Source of the DNA: Oscillospiraceae bacterium | GTDB lineage: Bacteria; Bacillota; Clostridia; Oscillospirales; CAG-272 | DNA length: 56,167 nucleotides | Reading direction: 5' to 3' | NCBI GenBank assembly: GCA_015064555.1 | Contig: SVRZ01000015.1 | Coordinates: 1 to 56,167, forward strand | In this document: piece by piece, positions 51,694-56,167 of the stretch | Position numbering within the stretch: the stretch's first letter is position 1 | Layout of the letters: each line of letters starts with the position of its first letter | Notes under the pieces: generated by a model | The model's database searches: none | Told to the model about the DNA's origin: nothing | What the model saw: only the letters and a program-made list of their open reading frames with translations | Translations under genes and position numbers: made by a program

Positions 51694-54102
51694 TCATTCC
51701 TCGCCGCAAACGCAAATTGCCGGCTGACCAAACAGACCGCGAATGAAGTTGATTATCATATTCACAAGCTTACGGAAGAATCCTGCATTTTCCTCGCATT
51801 TACTGTGATCCTTGGTTACGGTATCATCGTCGGGAGTATCCGGAGTATCCGGAGTGTCCGGAGTATCCGGAGTGTCGGGAGTGTCGGGAGTATCGGGAGT
51901 ATCCGGAGTATCGGGAGTATCGGGAGTGTCGGGAGTATCGGGAGTGTCCGGAGTGTCCGGAGTATCGGGAGTGTCCGGAGTGTCGGGAGTGTCGGGAACC
52001 TCCTCCGACTCAGCATATATAACCATATCGTATGCACGGCACTGACTGGTGAGGGTTGTATAAGTAACAGAATCGACCGCCTCGTCAAATACAATTGTAA
52101 CGATACCGTTATTGTTTGTTACGGTAGTACCTTCGGGTGCTGTTTCAATCCATCCTTTAACGTATTTATCATCAAGATTCTGGCAATTGATCTCGATCTT
52201 GGTCATGCCGGGATAAGCGATAGTAACATTAGAGCCCTTATAGAAGCGAGCTGGATTCTTATAATCTGCTACGTCGCTCTGCGAGCTTGCCTTATCGTTG
52301 GTAACGGTAATACCGTTCTGTACCCAAACCTGCTGAGAGGTATTAAATACCGTACGGTTGTCTACGTTATCGAATGTAATGGTAACGGTACCTGAGCTCT
52401 TGGTTGCTCCGCAAACAGTGCATTTATCGTTTACGTAATTGTGTCCCGTTGCGGCAACCTTGTCACCTGTGTAGCTATGCTTGCAAAGCGAACAGGTGTA
52501 GGTGGTATAACCTTCCTTGGTGCAGGTAGGAGCGGTTACGACCGATGTGTAATTATGCTCGCAGGAGGTATCGGGAGTCTCCTCATCACCATCAAACACA
52601 TACATGCGGGCAACGTAATCGGTATCCTTGTATTGGGAGGAACGAAGCACACCGACGGTTACATACTGAGCATACGTACCCATATAGCAGGTTTCACCGG
52701 AAACTTCGGTTTTGAATGCACTCTTTGCGGTATCCCAGGTGAATACCGAGGTAGCGGTAGCTGCATAGGTAAAGTTGTAATGCGTGCCGCTTGTAACGAG
52801 ATTAATATACTGCTTCTGTCCGCTGCTGTTATTGAAATAGAGGTGATAGCCTCCACTGACAGCCTCTGCGTATACGTCAACACCGTTTGCATAAGCAGTA
52901 TCGGTTGCACCGTAATAGCCGTTCATCGTACCGTTAAAGTAATACTCGGTGCCCTTCTGGCTGGAATAAAGACCGAGCTTATAGGGTACGCCTGCTGTTA
53001 CACTGGTTACGTAGGTAGGCTTTGCAGGCTCAAGGACCTCTGCCTCACCGCATACAGAACAAACGCCTGCACTATAGTTATGACCGGTCGCGTTAACTAT
53101 ATCAGTCTTGTAGCTGTAGCCGCATCCGGAGGTCTGACAGGTATAGAGAGTATATCCGTTTTTCTCGCATTCGGGAGCAACGACAATACCCGAATCAAAA
53201 TTATTATGATCGCACTTGCTGGCTGCATATCCGGAGGGGGTGGTCATTTCGGGAACCTCTTCACCGAAGAGAATGAATGCAAGCTCGGGATAGTCAACGA
53301 ATACGTTACGTGTACCGGTTATCGATTCTACGGAATCGTTACGGCCAAGCTCCCAGGTATCAACAGGATCTGCTTCCATCCATTCAAGAAGAACGGCCTT
53401 GCTCTCCATTACTCCGCCGGAGCCCCATGCATAGCTGGTATTTCCCCAACGAACGTAAACGTAAAGGAAGATACGTGCAACGTCACCGCGAAGATCATAC
53501 TTACCGTTCGACTCACCGTTAGGATTATAATATCCGCTGCTCTTGCCGTATGCGGTATTTCCTCTGGAGGAATTTTCGCTGCTAGAGGTAGGACGGAGCA
53601 TCATGATATCGTTTTCATCACTTCCGCCAAGCCCCTTACTGTTAGGCCAGGTATGCTCACGGTTCCAGTTACCTTCACCCCATGCGGGTCCTATTGCATT
53701 GCCCGAATAGAAGGAGGAGATTTTTCCGCCGTTATTCTGACAATCGGTATACTGGTAAAGGCTCTTGGTTGCGTCATAGCTGGTTATATAGCTATGGTTA
53801 GACGTCATCAGAGTCTTTAAGGTCTTATACAGCTCGCTCTTGGGAACATCCGAAGTGTTCGTGCTTCCGGCATAAGCGGCAAGATCACTGTATGAAACAT
53901 TGTTGTCATCATAGAATTTCTCGGCATTCGGGGACATAAAGGTCGCCGTAGTACCGCGCGTACCCCAGTTGTATATGTATTCTCCACTATACACATACGA
54001 TACGTCGGCAGCACTGACACCAACACCTGCCGCGAGCAGCATGGATATACTTAACACCATTACGAGAAGTAACGCCAGACTGCGCTTTGTCAATTTGTTC
54101 AT
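51694..54102 (-). CDS. Secreted endonuclease I with Cys-rich repeats and Pro-Asp-Thr linker
   Basis: An 802-aa exported nuclease. Residues 1-31 are a signal peptide ending VSAAD. The endonuclease I domain (about 40-285) contains the active-site block WNREHTWPNSKG (about 146-157) and NDIMMLRPTSSSENSSRGN, with the catalytic histidine, asparagine and arginine of the family. Two Cys-rich units follow (about 295-350 and 515-565, H/C-x-x-C...GHNY...C-x-x-C), flanked by beta-rich segments. Then come about eighteen Pro-Asp-Thr repeats and a tail with FFRKLVNMIINFIRGLFG, a common C-terminal amphipathic segment in Clostridia surface proteins. It probably degrades extracellular DNA for nutrition or defence of the niche. 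Confidence 0.88.
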   Translation of the reverse strand: MNKLTKRSLALLLVMVLSISMLLAAGVGVSAADVSYVYSGEYIYNWGTRGTTATFMSPNAEKFYDDNNVSYSDLAAYAGSTNTSDVPKSELYKTLKTLMTSNHSYITSYDATKSLYQYTDCQNNGGKISSFYSGNAIGPAWGEGNWNREHTWPNSKGLGGSDENDIMMLRPTSSSENSSRGNTAYGKSSGYYNPNGESNGKYDLRGDVARIFLYVYVRWGNTSYAWGSGGVMESKAVLLEWMEADPVDTWELGRNDSVESITGTRNVFVDYPELAFILFGEEVPEMTTPSGYAASKCDHNNFDSGIVVAPECEKNGYTLYTCQTSGCGYSYKTDIVNATGHNYSAGVCSVCGEAEVLEPAKPTYVTSVTAGVPYKLGLYSSQKGTEYYFNGTMNGYYGATDTAYANGVDVYAEAVSGGYHLYFNNSSGQKQYINLVTSGTHYNFTYAATATSVFTWDTAKSAFKTEVSGETCYMGTYAQYVTVGVLRSSQYKDTDYVARMYVFDGDEETPDTSCEHNYTSVVTAPTCTKEGYTTYTCSLCKHSYTGDKVAATGHNYVNDKCTVCGATKSSGTVTITFDNVDNRTVFNTSQQVWVQNGITVTNDKASSQSDVADYKNPARFYKGSNVTIAYPGMTKIEINCQNLDDKYVKGWIETAPEGTTVTNNNGIVTIVFDEAVDSVTYTTLTSQCRAYDMVIYAESEEVPDTPDTPDTPDTPDTPDTPDTPDTPDTPDTPDTPDTPDTPDTPDTPDTPDTPDTPDDDTVTKDHSKCEENAGFFRKLVNMIINFIRGLFGQPAICVCGEE
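51829..52000 (-). repeat. 9-bp tandem repeat encoding Pro-Asp-Thr
   Basis: About eighteen copies of a 9-bp unit (variants of GTATCCGGA and GTGTCGGGA on the plus strand), in frame in the nuclease gene as PDT-PDT. Such tracts can vary in length by slippage. The antisense reading is Gly-Val-Ser repeats, which are not real. Confidence 0.88.
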
Positions 54103-54326
54103 AAAAAGTCTCCTTTATATATTTTTAAACTGCCACTATAGTTTAACTCATTCGGAGCATAAAAGCAATAGTATTTTTAAATTTTATGCAACATTCTGTA
54201 AAATAAATGTTTTTTTCGTCATTTTCGCTTGCGCCGGATTCGCTCTTACACCCTAGTGCAAGATATCGATTCATTAAGAATTGAGTAAAAGCAAGGCGAA
54301 GATACAAAAAATGCAGTAAAAAACAT

Positions 54327-54666
54327 GGGGCTGTGTCATTTAGGCGTAACCGAAAAAACGGCAAAAGTACTGTAACACAGTGCCTTTGCCGTACTTTTAT
54401 AATATTTTAGAGGTTGAAAAACTTCGTTTTTCCTCATCTTTATTAAAGTTTTTTATTCTATCCTCGTTTTCTCACTCAGCGTACCCTTGTACGCTTATCG
54501 TTCGTGCTCTTTTCAGTGAAAGGATTTCATCCTTTGGTGTTGTGCACTGTACTCACTTATCGTGAGTCACCGAAGAACAATCTACGCGCGCTCTCTTGTG
54601 CATGGCACAGACTCGCTTTGCTTGATTATCAGCCGAGGATTTCCGCTCAAAATCCCTTCGCCCCGA
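54327..54666 (-). repeat. Dispersed repeat, copy B (inverted relative to A)
   Basis: About 340 bp. The outer parts match copy A on the opposite strand: the hairpin end CGGCAAAAGTACTG/CAGTGCCTTTGCCG, the AGGATAGAATAAAA part, GCGTACAAG and the GGCGAAGGGATTTTGAGCGG end. It holds an extra 120 bp in the middle. Between 54103 and 54815 there is no gene besides this; an inverted GGGGCTGTG motif and AT-rich sequence fill the rest. Confidence 0.82.
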
Positions 54667-54815
54667 GAGGCTGAGCCATCAAGAATTCGCGAAAATTATA
54701 TTTTTTGCTGATATTTTCATCTTTTCGTTTTGATTTTGTTGAATTCTTAATGACTCAGCCTCGAATGCGCTAATGGGATAGTGTGATTTGGAGCGAAAAT
54801 TGCTGGCTGATAACA

Positions 54816-55256
54816 TTACATATCGTACTCAAATTTTATCCAATCAATATCAGTAATCTTCACACTAAATTTGTTGTTGTTTAACATTCCAACAAGCATG
54901 GTTGATTTTTCAAATTCAGAATAATAATCAACATCTATTACAAATTCATGCTTTGTTAAAAGAGATTGAAAATGATGTAGATTCACTTCCTTTAAAAAGA
55001 TTCCTTGTTTTAAAATGAGTATATAACTACCATAGTTTTCTTCGTTTAAATTCGGCACAAAAAATATTATTTTACATCTGTTTTTTTGAACATGTCGTTT
55101 TTCAAAAAAACCTTCCTTGAAGTCTAATGTTACAGTTTCATTAGCTATAGTAATTTTTTCTATACTACTTTCATGTAGTATAAATGATCCTATATTATCC
55201 GATAAAAATTTTATGTTTTTCACCCCATTTCGAATAATTTTACAAATTCGTCCCAT
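54816..55256 (-). CDS. Putative immunity protein of the RHS toxin
   Basis: A 146-aa AT-rich protein with no family I can name. It is probably soluble, with a beta-strand-rich pattern and a closing acidic WIKFEYDM. Its reading frame begins within the end of the RHS gene: the ATG overlaps by 37 bases, and a GTG at 55223 would overlap the RHS stop by four (GTGA), which may be the true start. Such tight order, toxin then immunity, is the rule for polymorphic RHS toxins, so I infer immunity from position alone. Confidence 0.65.
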   Translation of the reverse strand: MGRICKIIRNGVKNIKFLSDNIGSFILHESSIEKITIANETVTLDFKEGFFEKRHVQKNRCKIIFFVPNLNEENYGSYILILKQGIFLKEVNLHHFQSLLTKHEFVIDVDYYSEFEKSTMLVGMLNNNKFSVKITDIDWIKFEYDM

Positions 55257-56167
55257 AAATTCTTCAAAGCCTTACGTTGCTGTGGATTTAATGGATGCTG
55301 CCCTCGAAGAGGATTTCCATCTCTTCCAATACGAATATCAGTTTTAGGGCCTTTTAAATGTATATGATCCGGAGCATGATCATCGCTGTATTTTTGTCCC
55401 CAATATCCATTGCTTTTGTTAGTTGTGATGGTATGTATTATTCCTGTAATTGTTGCCAAAGCGAATACTTGACTTCCAGTTAAAGTTACCGACAATGCTC
55501 CATTTCCTGCCAAAGATGGAATGGCAAATGTGAAACTGTTTGATAAAAATGAACTCATTGACGGAGCCACATATCCAACACCCAATCCTATTATACCGGT
55601 TACCAAGGTATTGGCAACATAATCTTTAGTATCTATACTACCGTTGAACACATCCCCATCATCTATATAATCCGAATATGCAGTTAATGTGAATCCTAAA
55701 AATAATCCTACAAATCCTCCTATTACTATCGAAGAAATTATAACATTTCCTTCCGGATCTGCATACATCACCGGATTATTACTGCAGTAAGCATACAGAT
55801 TATAGCTATTCAGATCACCGTTTGCGCCGAGGTAAGAAGGCGCATCGGGAGATATAAACCTACCGGTTCTACCATCGTAGTATCTTGCATTCAGATAGTA
55901 GAGATCAAGATCTTTATCGTAGTAATAGCCTCTATATCTGAATGGATTATAGTACGCACGTGTACTTGAACCATTGTTATCATAGCCTGCTATACAATAA
56001 CCAAATGCATCGTAGTAGTAGGTTACAAGCTTTGTGCCGGAATCGTTATAGACTGCAACAATATCTCCCTGGAGGTTCTTTTCATACCAGAATACGTCCC
56101 ATACGTCCTCTGCATAGCTTGAACCGTGGTATTGCATTCCTATAGGCGAACCGTTTGAGTCATAGAT
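55220..56167 (-). CDS. RHS-repeat polymorphic toxin, C-terminal part (gene continues off the right edge)
   Basis: The reading frame is open to the window end, so this is the last 316 residues or so. Visible are YD-repeat sequence (VYNDSGTKLVTYYYDAFGY, the conserved PFRYRGYYYD, LYYLNARYYDGRTGRFISPD, YCSNNPVMYADPEG), the RHS core end that cuts off the toxin tip. Then comes a hydrophobic segment (about 145-175 from my first ATG) and a C-terminal toxin domain with DHAPDHIHLKGPKTDIRIG and LNPQQRKALKNLWDEF. The H-x-x-x-H-x-H pattern suggests a metal-dependent nuclease; this is inference. The immunity gene follows. Confidence 0.85.
   Translation of the reverse strand: MYDSNGSPIGMQYHGSSYAEDVWDVFWYEKNLQGDIVAVYNDSGTKLVTYYYDAFGYCIAGYDNNGSSTRAYYNPFRYRGYYYDKDLDLYYLNARYYDGRTGRFISPDAPSYLGANGDLNSYNLYAYCSNNPVMYADPEGNVIISSIVIGGFVGLFLGFTLTAYSDYIDDGDVFNGSIDTKDYVANTLVTGIIGLGVGYVAPSMSSFLSNSFTFAIPSLAGNGALSVTLTGSQVFALATITGIIHTITTNKSNGYWGQKYSDDHAPDHIHLKGPKTDIRIGRDGNPLRGQHPLNPQQRKALKNLWDEFVKLFEMG

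Noticed and set aside
51805-52395. Plus-strand Gly-Val-Ser-repeat and Ile-Arg-Ser-Val-repeat frames
   Set aside because: Antisense shadows of the Pro-Asp-Thr tandem repeat in the nuclease gene.
52441-53820. 459-aa plus-strand frame opposite the nuclease gene
   Set aside because: Antisense shadow of a long real gene; no ribosome site and no known domain.

Overview
The window looks like chromosome of a gut-type Clostridia (Firmicutes) bacterium. Supporting signs are an L10-leader-controlled rplJ-rplL operon, a RemA/YicC/NrdR/RpoZ/PriA/Def/Fmt/RsmB/RlmN/RsgA block, MecA- and CotF-like proteins, BspA-type leucine-rich-repeat (LRR) proteins, an archaeal-type AspRS, strong AGGAGG ribosome sites and many sigma-A promoters with an exact 17-bp spacer. 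The exact genus cannot be read from the sequence.

Left part (1-22.9 kb): two tandem 186-bp hairpin-rich repeats; a pair of paralogous lipoproteins; ppa, wecB and an unknown coiled-coil protein; a ferritin-like/CotF protein; a thioredoxin-reductase-like and a QueG-like iron-sulfur protein. Next come the plsY-methyltransferase-tsaE-tsaB-rpiB operon, a 1515-aa LRR lipoprotein, queT behind a compact candidate preQ1 leader, mecA, a 1041-aa zinc-ribbon/propeller-like protein, cysK-DUF4416, and the ribosomal stalk genes.

Middle part (22.9-41.7 kb): an AT-rich cassette with an XRE regulator facing three genes for membrane proteins, two of them with zinc ribbons. The promoter between them contains two palindromic operators. 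Then follows a long minus-strand housekeeping operon (nrdR to rsgA) that lacks the gmk, coaBC and prpC-prkC genes often found in it. After that come PAP2, an RpiB/LacAB-like protein, aspS, an esterase, a cytoplasmic LRR protein and an XRE/DUF2975 pair with its own operator.

Accessory part (41.7-56.2 kb): tRNA-Arg(CCT) with a 38-bp direct copy of its 3' half 1.7 kb away encloses a small island with one DUF4236 gene. That gene has a long structured 5' leader ending in a UUCG-tetraloop terminator just before its ribosome site. Beyond lie a decayed prophage, a zinc ribbon-TIR-coiled coil-MORN protein followed by an unusual GH51-like protein, a ferritin-like protein, a secreted endonuclease I with a Pro-Asp-Thr linker, an inverted pair of dispersed repeats, and at the right edge the 3' end of an RHS toxin gene with its putative immunity gene.

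The best candidates for undescribed biology are the TIR-MORN protein, the structured leader of the DUF4236 gene, and the XRE/zinc-ribbon membrane cassette.
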